Source: Rickettsiales endosymbiont of Stachyamoeba lipophora
Lineage (GTDB): Bacteria > Pseudomonadota > Alphaproteobacteria > Rickettsiales > 33-17
NCBI RefSeq assembly: GCF_003932735.1
Contig: NZ_CP033611.1
Coordinates: 1,401,501-1,465,500 of the forward strand
Length of the DNA stretch: 64,000 nt
Reading direction: 5' to 3'
This document shows, piece after piece, positions 17,147 through 26,579 of the stretch. A program made the translations under genes and the position numbers. Under the pieces are notes generated by a model. The model saw nothing but the letters and a program-made list of their open reading frames with translations. It searched no databases and was not told the DNA's origin. The first letter of the stretch is position 1. Each line of letters begins with the position of its first letter.

Positions 17147-19945
17147 ATGGATTTAGCTCAATTTACTGCAATAAGAGGAATGAATGCCAATAAGGCGGCC
17201 TTTGATGTAATTTCTCAAAATATTTCCAATGCAAATAACGAAAATTATAATTCGAAAGTAATTAATTTTGAAAATGAAGTTATAGGCGGTAAAGGGGTTG
17301 GCGTTGCTGTATCTAAAATTAGCAGAAGAATGGATGAATTTTTACAAGTTGAAGTTAGAAACCAGCGTACTGAATTAGCCTACGATGGAATCCTTAATAG
17401 ATACATGGATAGGGTACAGGTATTGTTTGGGCGTCCAGGTGAAGCTGGAACTCTTAACTATGAAATAGATCAATTTTTTAATTCTCTTAATTTTTTAGCT
17501 AATAATCCTGATTTAAAATTACAAGCGGTACAACGAGCTGATTCGTTAACAAGGCGCATTTCCGAAATGGCACGTGAAATGTATGATCTTAGATATGATG
17601 CTGATATAGAGTTTTCTCAACTTATAAACTATACCAATCTTAAATTAGTAGAGCTTGAAGATGTTCAACGTAGCTATAGTATTGCAATAGCCACCGGAGT
17701 AGATACCACCTCTGTAGAAGATGCCAGAGATGCAATACTAACTGAAATAGCTGAAATAATGCCTGTTTTTACTTCAGCTAAGGATCAAGTTATATCTGTA
17801 AATACTGTTGGAGGATTAGCTTTGTTTGATGCCTATCCTTTTCAATTACATTATGACGAAGCCAGTGGGCCGGATGTGTTTGTACATAATTTGCCGCTAA
17901 ACAATGTTTCTACCTATCCTCTAAATGGCGGATCTGTTTATGATACGGCAAATCAAATTTTAGTTCGTGGGGGGAGAGAAGGAGAGATCTCTTCCAAACT
18001 AACTAGCGGTAAGCTTGGTGCTTTAATGCAAGTAAGGGATGTTGAGTTGTCTGAAATATTACTACAACTCGATCAGCTTACTGTAATGCTTAGGGATAAA
18101 ATTAATGCAATTCACAATACAGCTGGATCAGTTCCTTCACCAAGTGAATTATTAGGTACTTATGAAATTACTTCAACTGCTTATCAGCAATTAGCCGGCA
18201 GTGTTAGAATAGCTGTTATTGACAATGATGGCCAACCTTTAATAAGAGAAGATGGTAAGGCAATAAACCCACTTTTGTTAAATTTAGGAAATCTAGATAG
18301 TGGCATTGGACGTGGCTCGCTTGAGGTTCAGACGGTTATAGATGAAATTAATCAATATTTTTATTATGATCCTTTATTACAAAAAACTACTATTGGTAAT
18401 TTAGAAGACGTGAGAATTGCCTCGCGTACAACTAATATGGTTGCTAATGGGGTGTTTAATTTTGATTTTGAATTAGTTAATAATTCAGATAAAAACTCTG
18501 TTTTTTCAGTAGAAAATATACAAGTTTATGACTCAGGTAGCACACTTGTTGCTGGCGCGTTAACCACCTCGTTGCCCCTTACGCAATCAACATATCCTGG
18601 TGATAGAATTAGAAGCTCACAGTTGCAGGTGGATTTTGCAGGTGGAGGTGGTGGACCTTATTCTATCCAGGCTACTGTTAAGGTGGTAGATGAAGATGGA
18701 ATTATCAATAGTTCAGTACTAGAATTTATTATAGATGATACTCCTGCGAGTGGCCCCAATATTATCAATGATCGTTATATCGCAAACTCTATTATTGCAG
18801 GAAGTGCTTCTTTTACTGCTGCAGGAAATGTACAAAAATATATTAAAGCAGAAATAGTTACTAACGAAGGGGTGACAGCAGCTTCAGGAGAGCCTGGATT
18901 TTTGAAACTAAAAGGATTAATTGAAGATATTGGTATTATTATAGATGATTTAGATAGTGAAGATTTTGGCTATACCTATAATAATGGACTAGTAATTAAA
19001 CCTACATATAGAGGTTTTTCTCATTTATTTCAATTAAACAACTTTTTTGTTGAGAATAAAGAGGTTCGAAATTCTGCCCTAAATTTAAAGGTGCGAGATG
19101 ATGTCTTGCAAAATAGTGGTCTCTTTTCAATTGGTAAATTAGAACGCTCACCAAGTTATATTGAAAATAAGTTGGTAGGCACTAGCAATGCTAGGGCAGA
19201 TATCGCTTTTGCTGCTAATCCCGATATAGGTTCTACTATTACCATTAATGGGGTAACCTTTAATTTTGTAGCAGCAGCAGTTTTAGATAATGAAATTACT
19301 ATAGGAGCTTCACTTGCTCAAACTTTAAATAATATAGAAACTAAGCTGAGCGCTACTAATACTACTACTGCAGGCACGGTCGATCAGGCAAATTATCAAA
19401 ATAATGGCCTAAATACCTTAACTATTTTTTATAACACTAAAGGTAGTTCCGGTAACGGTTTTCCTGTAAGTTTTAATTTGGTTGCTGCTACCGCTACATT
19501 AAATAATGGTGCTGCTTTAGCTGCTGATACAGGCTCTTTATTTGGTGGTACGAATAAATTTGAAGCAGTAGAGGTTCAACCTAATAGTTATGAAATTGGT
19601 ATGGGGGCAACCCAAGCTGTAATTGAGATGTCTTCACTAGTGGGACAGAGTTTTAGCTTCGGACGTACTGGGATTTTAAGTGCAATTACTACCACTATAG
19701 GAGGCTATGGAGCAGTTATTATCTCAACCAATTCTAACAAAGCTAGCCAAATTAGTCAAAATTTAGCAACTCAGCAAAATTTATATAATGCCTTTTATGA
19801 GAAATTTAGAGAAGGTAGTGGAGTAGATCTAGATAAGGAGCTTGCAAGTACAGTCATTTATCAAAATGCTTATGTAGCATCTGCTACGATTTTAACTACT
19901 ACCAATAAATTATTCGAATCTTTTATGCATGCAATTAGGTCTTAA
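17147..19945 (+). CDS. flgK: flagellar hook-associated protein 1 FlgK, oversized
   Basis: FlgK joins the hook to the filament. The N-terminus (MDLAQFTAIRGMNANKAAF then DVISQNISNANNENYN) and the C-terminus (VIYQNAYVASATILTTTNKL) are the two ends that pack as the rod-like D0/D1 core. At 932 residues it is well above the usual 450-650. The extra length is in the middle, including a block at about residues 668-815 with ITINGVTFNFVA and GNGFPVSFNL that looks like the beta-rich NGVTFTF-type domains seen in hook-associated and some phage tail proteins. A good ribosome site (AGGGAG) precedes the ATG. Flanked by flgN-like and flgL genes. Confidence 0.93.
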   Translation: MDLAQFTAIRGMNANKAAFDVISQNISNANNENYNSKVINFENEVIGGKGVGVAVSKISRRMDEFLQVEVRNQRTELAYDGILNRYMDRVQVLFGRPGEAGTLNYEIDQFFNSLNFLANNPDLKLQAVQRADSLTRRISEMAREMYDLRYDADIEFSQLINYTNLKLVELEDVQRSYSIAIATGVDTTSVEDARDAILTEIAEIMPVFTSAKDQVISVNTVGGLALFDAYPFQLHYDEASGPDVFVHNLPLNNVSTYPLNGGSVYDTANQILVRGGREGEISSKLTSGKLGALMQVRDVELSEILLQLDQLTVMLRDKINAIHNTAGSVPSPSELLGTYEITSTAYQQLAGSVRIAVIDNDGQPLIREDGKAINPLLLNLGNLDSGIGRGSLEVQTVIDEINQYFYYDPLLQKTTIGNLEDVRIASRTTNMVANGVFNFDFELVNNSDKNSVFSVENIQVYDSGSTLVAGALTTSLPLTQSTYPGDRIRSSQLQVDFAGGGGGPYSIQATVKVVDEDGIINSSVLEFIIDDTPASGPNIINDRYIANSIIAGSASFTAAGNVQKYIKAEIVTNEGVTAASGEPGFLKLKGLIEDIGIIIDDLDSEDFGYTYNNGLVIKPTYRGFSHLFQLNNFFVENKEVRNSALNLKVRDDVLQNSGLFSIGKLERSPSYIENKLVGTSNARADIAFAANPDIGSTITINGVTFNFVAAAVLDNEITIGASLAQTLNNIETKLSATNTTTAGTVDQANYQNNGLNTLTIFYNTKGSSGNGFPVSFNLVAATATLNNGAALAADTGSLFGGTNKFEAVEVQPNSYEIGMGATQAVIEMSSLVGQSFSFGRTGILSAITTTIGGYGAVIISTNSNKASQISQNLATQQNLYNAFYEKFREGSGVDLDKELASTVIYQNAYVASATILTTTNKLFESFMHAIRS

Positions 19946-19965
19946 AAGATTTAAGGAGTAAAATT

Positions 19966-20880
19966 ATGGCAGTGCAAGCTACACAATCATTTGCAAACTT
20001 AACTTCTTATACTAATACCATGAATGATATTAACCGAGCTCGCAATGAGCTAGAGGAGACCAAAAGGCAGATATCAAGCGGTAAAGCAGCCCAGACATTT
20101 GAGAAATTAAGTGATTTAGGAATAACCGAGGGAGTAATTGATAACGAAAGCAGAATAACCATATTAGAGGGCTATTTACAAAATAATGAAGTGATCAAAG
20201 CCAAATTAGATACAATGGATTTATCATTAGATAATTTGATTAAACAATTGACAGAGTTTCGTGGTTTTGTAGTACAAAAAAGAAGCTCAAGTGGTAAGTT
20301 TGTAGATTTAAAGTCTCTTGCTAAATCAGTACTTGCAGTAACGGAGGAAAATCTAAATGTTAAGTTCCAAGGTAAGTATGTGTTTAGTGGAAGTCGAGTT
20401 AATATAAAACCGGTAAATGGTATTATTGATCATAGTAATGTTATTAATAATAGAGTGAGTCCTAATTATTATCGTGGAGATGCAGTAATAGAAACCGGAA
20501 AAATAGCAGATAACTTTAGATTGGTATTTGGAGTCACTGCTGATAATAAGGCCTTTCAAAATACTATTGGTGCTCTCCACAAAGCAATAGAAGCAGGGGA
20601 CAAAGATGAAAGGATTAAAGAGGCTTACGATTTAACTTCTACTGCAATAAATGATTTAATAGATCTCAGATCAACAGTTAGATATAGCCGCCAACAAGTT
20701 ACCCAAATTTCAGATAACATGAAAATTTCACGTGATTATTATTATGAGTTATTTACCGAAAGCTTAGCAACTAAAGTTGAAGAAGCTTCAGTAAAATTAA
20801 ATCGTGATATGGAAATCTTAATGGGAACATATCAAGCATACGGAAAATTATCTAAATTATCTTTAACAAATTACTTATAA
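19966..20880 (+). CDS. flgL: flagellar hook-associated protein 3 FlgL
   Basis: A 304-residue flagellin-superfamily protein that forms the second junction between hook and filament. The N-terminal helix has NDINRARNELEETKRQISSG, the typical FlgL/flagellin start, and KYVFSGSRVN marks the beta domain. The C-terminal helix ends YQAYGKLSKLSLTNYL, which fits FlgL. A strong AAGGAG lies 9 bp before the ATG. It follows flgK by 20 bp and precedes fliW by 13 bp. No flagellin gene itself occurs in the window. Confidence 0.9.
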   Translation: MAVQATQSFANLTSYTNTMNDINRARNELEETKRQISSGKAAQTFEKLSDLGITEGVIDNESRITILEGYLQNNEVIKAKLDTMDLSLDNLIKQLTEFRGFVVQKRSSSGKFVDLKSLAKSVLAVTEENLNVKFQGKYVFSGSRVNIKPVNGIIDHSNVINNRVSPNYYRGDAVIETGKIADNFRLVFGVTADNKAFQNTIGALHKAIEAGDKDERIKEAYDLTSTAINDLIDLRSTVRYSRQQVTQISDNMKISRDYYYELFTESLATKVEEASVKLNRDMEILMGTYQAYGKLSKLSLTNYL

Positions 20881-20893
20881 AAGGAGAACTTAT

Positions 20894-21409
20894 ATGAAGG
20901 CTTTGCAAGAAAATCTAACTAATATGCTAACTAATAATGAGCAAGTTGTTGAAGTGGATACTAGGTTTGGAAAATTAAAAATTAATTTAGATAAGCAAAT
21001 TAATTTTCCTGAAGGTATATTAGGTTTTGAAAATTTTACGCAATTTTGTTTAGCTGAGTATCCTAATACGGCTTTTTCTCAATTTAAAATCCTTCAATCC
21101 ATTCAAAATTATGATTTGAGTTTTTTAATATTGCCGCTGGCAGATTATAATAATTTTGATCGGTTATATGATTTGAATGATTTAAATGAAGCTGGAAAAA
21201 AGTATAATATTAACATTAAAAACATTGTGTTAATTAGTATGGTAAGTATCAACAGAGCTAATGAAAATTCTACAGCTCAGGTATTTATTAATATGCGGGC
21301 ACCTATTCTCATCGATATAGAACATTATAAAGGATATCAGCATGTATTATTAAATAAGAAATATCAAATTAAACATCAAATAGAATTAGGCTTTACTGAA
21401 ATCAAATAA
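20894..21409 (+). CDS. fliW: flagellar assembly factor FliW
   Basis: A 171-residue protein matching FliW: TRFGKLKINLDKQINFPEGI, then GFENFTQFCLAEY, SFLILPL and FINMRAPILID are all family blocks. In Bacillus FliW binds flagellin and, when free, sequesters CsrA to set flagellin translation. It may be a flagellin chaperone and translational switch here as well. AAGGAG sits at 20881-20886, a near-ideal distance from the ATG. The N-terminal 20 residues before VVEVDTRFG are longer than usual. It lies between flgL and fliB in the same direction. Confidence 0.92.
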   Translation: MKALQENLTNMLTNNEQVVEVDTRFGKLKINLDKQINFPEGILGFENFTQFCLAEYPNTAFSQFKILQSIQNYDLSFLILPLADYNNFDRLYDLNDLNEAGKKYNINIKNIVLISMVSINRANENSTAQVFINMRAPILIDIEHYKGYQHVLLNKKYQIKHQIELGFTEIK

Positions 21410-21424
21410 TTTAAAGATAAAAAG

Positions 21425-22606
21425 ATGTCTAAACATCTCAAAGATTTTACAGTTAGTGAATATAATTTTGTTAGTCAATTTAAATGCTTGTCTGATAAGT
21501 GCCCTAATACCTGCTGTAAAAAATGGGATATGCAGCTCGATATTAACACTAAAGTGTTATATGATACTGTTTATTCTAATTTAAAGTCTATAGTTACTAT
21601 TAGTAATGGTAATTTTATCTTAAAACGTGACTCCAATAGTGATGCATGTATAAAATTTCAAAATGGTTTATGCGGAGTGCATAAAGAATATGGTAGTGAA
21701 GCATTAGGAGATGTTTGTTATTTTTATCCACGTTTGATTTATAAAATTGAAGATAGCTACCTGGTATCAGCCTCTTTATCGTGTCCTGAAATTACTCGCT
21801 TGGCGTTTTTCGGAGATAATCCACTGGAAATAAAGTTCAAAAAATATGAACGAGTTCCTATGGCTTTAAAAAATTATTTTGATGGGGTAAATAATTACCA
21901 ATATTGTATTAAAATTCACAAATTTTTTCTTAATTTGCTAGCCAAGGAAAACACTACAAATGCGCTGTTAAAATGTCTTCATATAGCAAATGAGATTGCC
22001 CATATTCCTAAAAAAGAGTGGTATGATACGATGTTAGCTATTAATCAGATTGGCTCACAGCATGTAAATGAGGATAATTATGATAAATATGATCCGGCTA
22101 GATTAATTCAGTGCGCGGTAATGCTAATTAAGTCTACTCAAAAAACTCCTGATAAGGAAATTTATCGTTATTTTTCAAATGTTGAGCAATTAGGAAAGTT
22201 TATAATTAACTGGCATAGTACTAATATCGATTGCCTTTATAGTGAAGAGATAGACCTATCTCAAGAGCTAAGTAAACAATCTTTAAATTTCATTAATTTG
22301 ATCCTAAAAAAATGGGTTAGATTACAGCTTATCAATAATTTTTATCCTTTCTCAGGTGTAGGGGATAACCTTTATGATAAAACGGTACATTTGATAGTAA
22401 AATATTTAATCCTTAAAATTATGCTTTATGCCAATTTAAACAATATTGAAGATGAAGAAAAACTGAAGCAAACCACTATTGAAATAATTTATATGTTTTC
22501 AAGAATCTTTGATCACATGGCGGATTTAAAGTTTTTTAAAAATATTATCGAGGATTATGGTTGGAATAATCACCATAAATTTATAGGAATGTTAAAAAAA
22601 ATATGA
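21425..22606 (+). CDS. fliB: flagellin lysine-N-methylase FliB
   Basis: A 393-residue protein with the FliB N-terminal cysteine cluster: C21, C26, C30 and C31 in FKCLSDKCPNTCC, followed by C75, C83, C98 and C120 in the segments containing GLCGVHKEYG, GDVCYFYPR and SLSCPEITR. In Salmonella FliB methylates surface lysines of flagellin, using an iron-sulfur centre. The C-terminal half is helical and diverges. It follows fliW by 15 bp and its stop overlaps the next methyltransferase start (ATGA), so translation is coupled. Finding it beside fliW, flgK and flgL supports flagellin as the substrate. Confidence 0.88.
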   Translation: MSKHLKDFTVSEYNFVSQFKCLSDKCPNTCCKKWDMQLDINTKVLYDTVYSNLKSIVTISNGNFILKRDSNSDACIKFQNGLCGVHKEYGSEALGDVCYFYPRLIYKIEDSYLVSASLSCPEITRLAFFGDNPLEIKFKKYERVPMALKNYFDGVNNYQYCIKIHKFFLNLLAKENTTNALLKCLHIANEIAHIPKKEWYDTMLAINQIGSQHVNEDNYDKYDPARLIQCAVMLIKSTQKTPDKEIYRYFSNVEQLGKFIINWHSTNIDCLYSEEIDLSQELSKQSLNFINLILKKWVRLQLINNFYPFSGVGDNLYDKTVHLIVKYLILKIMLYANLNNIEDEEKLKQTTIEIIYMFSRIFDHMADLKFFKNIIEDYGWNNHHKFIGMLKKI

Positions 22607-23751
22607 GTACTTTAAAGCGCAAATTTGAAAAACATTATAGCCCAATTATAACGGCTGCTCTTAATAAAATCCAAGTGCTTTATCAAAAAGGTGATTATCC
22701 TGATGCTGAAGTTTTGATTATGAAATATTTGGAAATGGATCCTCGAGAAGATAGATTATTAGGGGCTTTAGCTTTAATTAAAAAGAAAGATAATCAAATT
22801 GCGGTAGCAAAATTTTTGCTTGAAAAAGCGCTAAGCTATAATGAGCATCCTTTTTACTATTATCAACTATGCGTACTCAATATGGAAATGAACTCACTTG
22901 ATATAGCGTTAGAGTGGGGGCTAAAAGGGCTTAAAGTTAATTCAAATGATTATACGTTGCTGAAAAACGTAGCAATAATTTATTATAAGTTAAAAGATTA
23001 TGATAAAGCGAAAGAATATTATACAAAAATCCTTATAGCCAATCCTGGAGATGAAGAAGCTAAAATATTAATTGAAGCATTTGAAAATGGTAAGGCAGAG
23101 ATTATTCCAGATAATATTGTAGCAAATTTATTTGATAATTATGCTAATGATTTTGATACTCACTTGGTACAAGTATTGCAGTATCAAACTCCTACTTTGA
23201 TGTGTAATGTATTAAAAAAATTTATTCATTTAGTTCAACCTAATTTAGATTTAAAAGTATTAGACTTGGGATGTGGCACCGGGCTTATGGCTCAGGAGCT
23301 AGAAAAAAATAATTTTACTCAAGAGGTTAAGATAACTGGAGTAGATTTATCGCTTAATATGATTAATATAGCTCGCAGCAAAAATCTTTATAATAAGCTT
23401 TATACAGATGATATTGAAAAATACTTAAATCAAGAAAATAGAAATTACCATTTAATTTTAGCATCAGATGTTTTTGTTTATATAGGCAATATTAACAATA
23501 TTATTAAATTGTGCAAACAACATCTAAAATCTAATGGCTTATTAGTGTTTAGCGTTGAGTGTATGGAGGCTGATAATCAAGAAGAATATAAGATTATCAC
23601 TGAAAATATGCGATTTAAACATAGTGAAAATTATCTTAAACGTATTATTAAAGAAGCAGGCTTACAGCTTCTGGATATAGAAAAAGTGATTGTTAGGCAT
23701 AATCATAATATTCCAGTGCATGGGCTTATTGTCATTGCCAAAAATGAGTAA
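22603..23751 (+). CDS. TPR-repeat class I methyltransferase
   Basis: A 382-residue cytosolic protein in two parts. Residues 15-160 are tetratricopeptide-like helix pairs (for example ALEWGLKGLKVNSNDYTLL and YYKLKDYDKAKEYYTKILI), a protein-binding scaffold. Residues 185-380 form a Rossmann methyltransferase with motif I VLDLGCGTGLMAQEL at about 217, TGVDLSLNMINIA as motif II and LILASDVFVYIG as motif IV. It overlaps fliB by 4 bp and closes the flagellar cluster. The TPR part could recruit flagellin or other flagellar proteins, but the substrate is unknown. It is not related to FliB in sequence. Confidence 0.85.
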   Translation: MSTLKRKFEKHYSPIITAALNKIQVLYQKGDYPDAEVLIMKYLEMDPREDRLLGALALIKKKDNQIAVAKFLLEKALSYNEHPFYYYQLCVLNMEMNSLDIALEWGLKGLKVNSNDYTLLKNVAIIYYKLKDYDKAKEYYTKILIANPGDEEAKILIEAFENGKAEIIPDNIVANLFDNYANDFDTHLVQVLQYQTPTLMCNVLKKFIHLVQPNLDLKVLDLGCGTGLMAQELEKNNFTQEVKITGVDLSLNMINIARSKNLYNKLYTDDIEKYLNQENRNYHLILASDVFVYIGNINNIIKLCKQHLKSNGLLVFSVECMEADNQEEYKIITENMRFKHSENYLKRIIKEAGLQLLDIEKVIVRHNHNIPVHGLIVIAKNE

Positions 23752-23819
23752 GAAGTTTTTTGGTTGCCAAGTGAGCATTGATATTTATAATTAAATCAAG
23801 AACTTAACAAGGGTTGTAT

Positions 23820-24290
23820 ATGTTAACTTTAGTAAAATCTATTTTAATTGGGCTAATTGTAGTAAGTTTAACTTCAGGTTGTGCTGAGCATAATAAATAT
23901 TTTACTAAAGCAACTCTTGGAGCAACTCTTGGAGCATTGACCGGAGGTGCTATTGGCGCAAATGTTAAAGATGGTAAAGGTGCTGTTGTAGGAGTTGTGG
24001 CTGGTGCAGTGCTTGGTAAATGGGTTGCTGGTCATCTTGATCCGTTGACTCAGGATGAGTACAATATACATACTCAGCAAACTCTTGAAACTATGCCGAT
24101 AGGCCAAACTTCTGAGTGGAATAAAGCAGAGAAGCGTATTGTTGCTAAAACCATGCCAGTTAAGACTTTTAAAAATAATGATAATTTTTGTAGAGAGTAT
24201 ACTCAAACCGTTGAAGTTGGTGATGAGAAAAAGCAAGCTCGTGGTATTGCTTGCCGCAAAAATAATGGTATGTGGGAAATTGTTGATTAA
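23820..24290 (+). CDS. 17-kDa surface antigen-type lipoprotein (glycine zipper)
   Basis: A 156-residue lipoprotein of the rickettsial 17-kDa antigen type. From the ATG at 23820 the signal peptide ends LTSGC, with lipidated Cys21. A glycine-zipper segment follows (GALTGGAIGANV, GAVVGVVAGAVLGKWV), then a conserved C-terminal domain with CREYTQTVEVGDEK and ACRKNNGMWEIV, where two cysteines may pair. The alternative TTG start two codons earlier gives no better signal. Glycine zippers insert in or span membranes; the family is on the outer membrane. It is a single gene 69 bp after the methyltransferase. Confidence 0.92.
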   Translation: MLTLVKSILIGLIVVSLTSGCAEHNKYFTKATLGATLGALTGGAIGANVKDGKGAVVGVVAGAVLGKWVAGHLDPLTQDEYNIHTQQTLETMPIGQTSEWNKAEKRIVAKTMPVKTFKNNDNFCREYTQTVEVGDEKKQARGIACRKNNGMWEIVD

Positions 24291-24346
24291 ACAATTTAAT
24301 CCTCTATAAATAAAAAAATTTTTAATCAAAAAAGTGAAATAATAAA

Positions 24347-25204
24347 ATGGAAAATACAATGGAAGGAAAGTTACCTCTCAAGGGTAATTTAATGCAAGGT
24401 AAGCGTGGGCTTATTATGGGTGTAGCTAATGATAAATCAATTGCTTGGGGTATTTCAGAAGCTTTACATTTTCAAGGAGCTGAGCTGGCTTTTACTTATC
24501 AGGGAGAAGCCTTGCTAAAAAGAGTCCAACCTTTAGCAGAATCTGTGGGTTCAAATTTAATCATGGAATGTAATGTTGCTGATTTGAATTCCATTGATAG
24601 CGTTTTTGAGCGCCTTGAAAAAGAATGGGGCAAGTTAGATTTCTTAGTTCATGCTATCGGTTTTTCAGATAAAAATGAACTTAAAGGAAGATATATTGAT
24701 ACTAGCTTAGATAACTTTTTAATGACCATGAACATTTCATGTTATTCATTAACTGCAGTGGCAAAGCGTGCTGAAAAGCTTATGATAAATGCTGGCGGTG
24801 GTAGTATTGTGAGTCTTACTTATTATGGTGCAGAGAAAGTAATGCCTCATTATAACGTGATGGGTGTAGCTAAAGCTGCCTTAGAATCAAGTATCCAATA
24901 TTTAGCAGTTGATATGGGTGGTAAAAATATTCGTATAAATGGTATTTCAGCTGGACCTATTAGAACTCTGGCTGCATCAGGGATTGGCGATTTTAGATAT
25001 ATTCTACAATGGAATGAATATAATTCTCCGCTTAAGCGTAATACTACCATTGAAGAAGTTGGCGGTTCAGCTTTGTATTTACTGAGCGACCTAGGTTCAG
25101 GTACTACAGGTGAAATTTTACATGTTGATTCAGGTTATCATGTAGTAGGAATGAAAGCTGTTGATGCTCCTGATATTAGTGTGGTTAATGGAAATGGTAG
25201 TTAG
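24347..25204 (+). CDS. fabI: enoyl-[acyl-carrier-protein] reductase FabI
   Basis: A 285-residue SDR-type NADH-dependent reductase that completes each fatty-acid elongation cycle. Diagnostic features are the FabI nucleotide motif GVANDKSIAWGIS (near residue 26), LVHAIGFSDKNELKGRY, and the catalytic Tyr-Lys pair in MPHYNVMGVAKAALE with a six-residue spacing. GPIRTLAASGI is the substrate loop. The C-terminal tail past GYHVVGM is typical. A hairpin with a T run follows the gene. Acyl carrier protein synthase (acpS) also occurs in this window, so part of the lipid pathway is here. Confidence 0.96.
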   Translation: MENTMEGKLPLKGNLMQGKRGLIMGVANDKSIAWGISEALHFQGAELAFTYQGEALLKRVQPLAESVGSNLIMECNVADLNSIDSVFERLEKEWGKLDFLVHAIGFSDKNELKGRYIDTSLDNFLMTMNISCYSLTAVAKRAEKLMINAGGGSIVSLTYYGAEKVMPHYNVMGVAKAALESSIQYLAVDMGGKNIRINGISAGPIRTLAASGIGDFRYILQWNEYNSPLKRNTTIEEVGGSALYLLSDLGSGTTGEILHVDSGYHVVGMKAVDAPDISVVNGNGS

Positions 25205-25511
25205 CACAGCTTATATTTAATTTAATAACAATATTTTAGGCAGACTTTTTAGATAAAAAAGGATCTTATAGTAATTAATAAGATCCTTTTTTATTAAATG
25301 TAATAAATATAACAAAGCGTTTATAATTATTTAAGGGTTGTAACGAAAAGTATATAACCATGATATTATAAATAAGAATATTCTCATATGTTTGTAGTTT
25401 ATATTTTAATGATTGGCTGATCTAAAAATAATCACATGAGATTATTGAAAAAATGTATTTTAATTTTTAAATATATAATTGGAGTTTTATATATTTTTTT
25501 AAGGGTATGTT
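25205..25511. other. intergenic region between fabI and aroC
   Basis: This 307-bp AT-rich interval contains the fabI terminator (25255-25292) and, after it, about 220 bp with no open frame or repeat that I could support. The last 60 bp presumably hold the aroC promoter, but no confident -35/-10 pair stands out against the AT background. Confidence 0.5.
25255..25292 (+). terminator. rho-independent terminator of fabI
   Basis: A 14-bp perfect inverted repeat with arms at 25255-25268 and 25279-25292 (core GGATCTTA/TAAGATCC) and a 10-nt loop, flanked by six A and six T residues, follows the fabI stop by about 50 bp. Confidence 0.85.
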
Positions 25512-26570
25512 ATGTCTAATACTTTTGGCCATATTTTAAAAATTACTACCTGGGGGGAAAGCCATGGGGCTGCCATTGGAGCAGTGATGGATGGTTTGCC
25601 GCCTAATATTGAACTTGATGTTTTAAAAGATATTCAGCCCTTTATGGATATGAGAAGGCCAGGGGGGAGCAGCTATGTTACTAAGCGGCAAGAGACAGAT
25701 AAAGTAGAAATTTTATCTGGAGTTTTTGAAAGTAAAACTTTAGGTACGCCTTTAAGCCTTATTATCTATAATCAAGACCAGCAGTCCAAAGATTATAGAG
25801 AATTAAAAGATGTATATAGACCGGGACATGCAGACTATGTTTATCATAAAAAATATGGCCATGTAGATTACCGTGGTGGTGGCAGAGCAAGTGCACGGGA
25901 AACAGCCATGAGGGTTGCTTGTGGAGCAGTTGCTCGAAAAATTATACCTTTTATCTCATTTTCTACGCAAATTACCGAAATTGGTGGTATGGAAGCTAGC
26001 TTGGTCAGTGAAGGTGAGATTGATCAAGTATTTAGAACTAAAGATGTACAGGCAGCATTAAAATGGCAGAATTTTATTGAAGAGTTAAGAATAAGCGGAG
26101 ATTCGGTTGGAGGAGTGGTTGAAATAAGGGCTAGTGGAATACCAGTAGGTTTAGGCTCACCTATTTTTGATAAATTAGATGCAGAAATTGCTAAAGGTAT
26201 GATGAGCATACCAGCCGTAAAAGCAGTTGAAATTGGCGCGGGTATAAGCTGTGCCCAAAGTTACGGTTCACTTAACAATGATCAAATGAGTAATGGAGAT
26301 GATTTATTTCTATCTAATAATAGCGGAGGAATAGTAGGGGGAATATCTACCGGGCAAGATATAATAGTCAGAGTATATTTCAAACCTACTAGTTCTATTA
26401 AAGTTACCCAAGAAAGTATAAACTATAACCAAGATCAGGTAAGAATTAACATAAAAGGTAGACACGATCCTTGTGTTGCATTAAGAGGATGGATTGTTGC
26501 AGAATCAATGCTTGCAATTATCTTAACAGATTATTATCTTTGGGATCAAATTTTAACTAGATATAGATGA
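25512..26570 (+). CDS. aroC: chorismate synthase
   Basis: A 352-residue enzyme that converts 5-enolpyruvylshikimate 3-phosphate to chorismate using reduced FMN. Family signatures are TWGESHGAAIGAVMDGLPP at residues 11-29, RRPGGSSYVTKRQETD, RPGHADY, GGGRASARETAMRVACGA and the C-terminal GRHDPCVALRG. Length is normal for the family. Chorismate is the precursor for p-aminobenzoate, and pabB and three folate genes lie in the same window, which suggests a retained chorismate-to-folate route. It is 9 bp upstream of a nitronate monooxygenase-like gene and may be co-transcribed. Confidence 0.97.
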   Translation: MSNTFGHILKITTWGESHGAAIGAVMDGLPPNIELDVLKDIQPFMDMRRPGGSSYVTKRQETDKVEILSGVFESKTLGTPLSLIIYNQDQQSKDYRELKDVYRPGHADYVYHKKYGHVDYRGGGRASARETAMRVACGAVARKIIPFISFSTQITEIGGMEASLVSEGEIDQVFRTKDVQAALKWQNFIEELRISGDSVGGVVEIRASGIPVGLGSPIFDKLDAEIAKGMMSIPAVKAVEIGAGISCAQSYGSLNNDQMSNGDDLFLSNNSGGIVGGISTGQDIIVRVYFKPTSSIKVTQESINYNQDQVRINIKGRHDPCVALRGWIVAESMLAIILTDYYLWDQILTRYR

Positions 26571-26579
26571 GAACAATAT

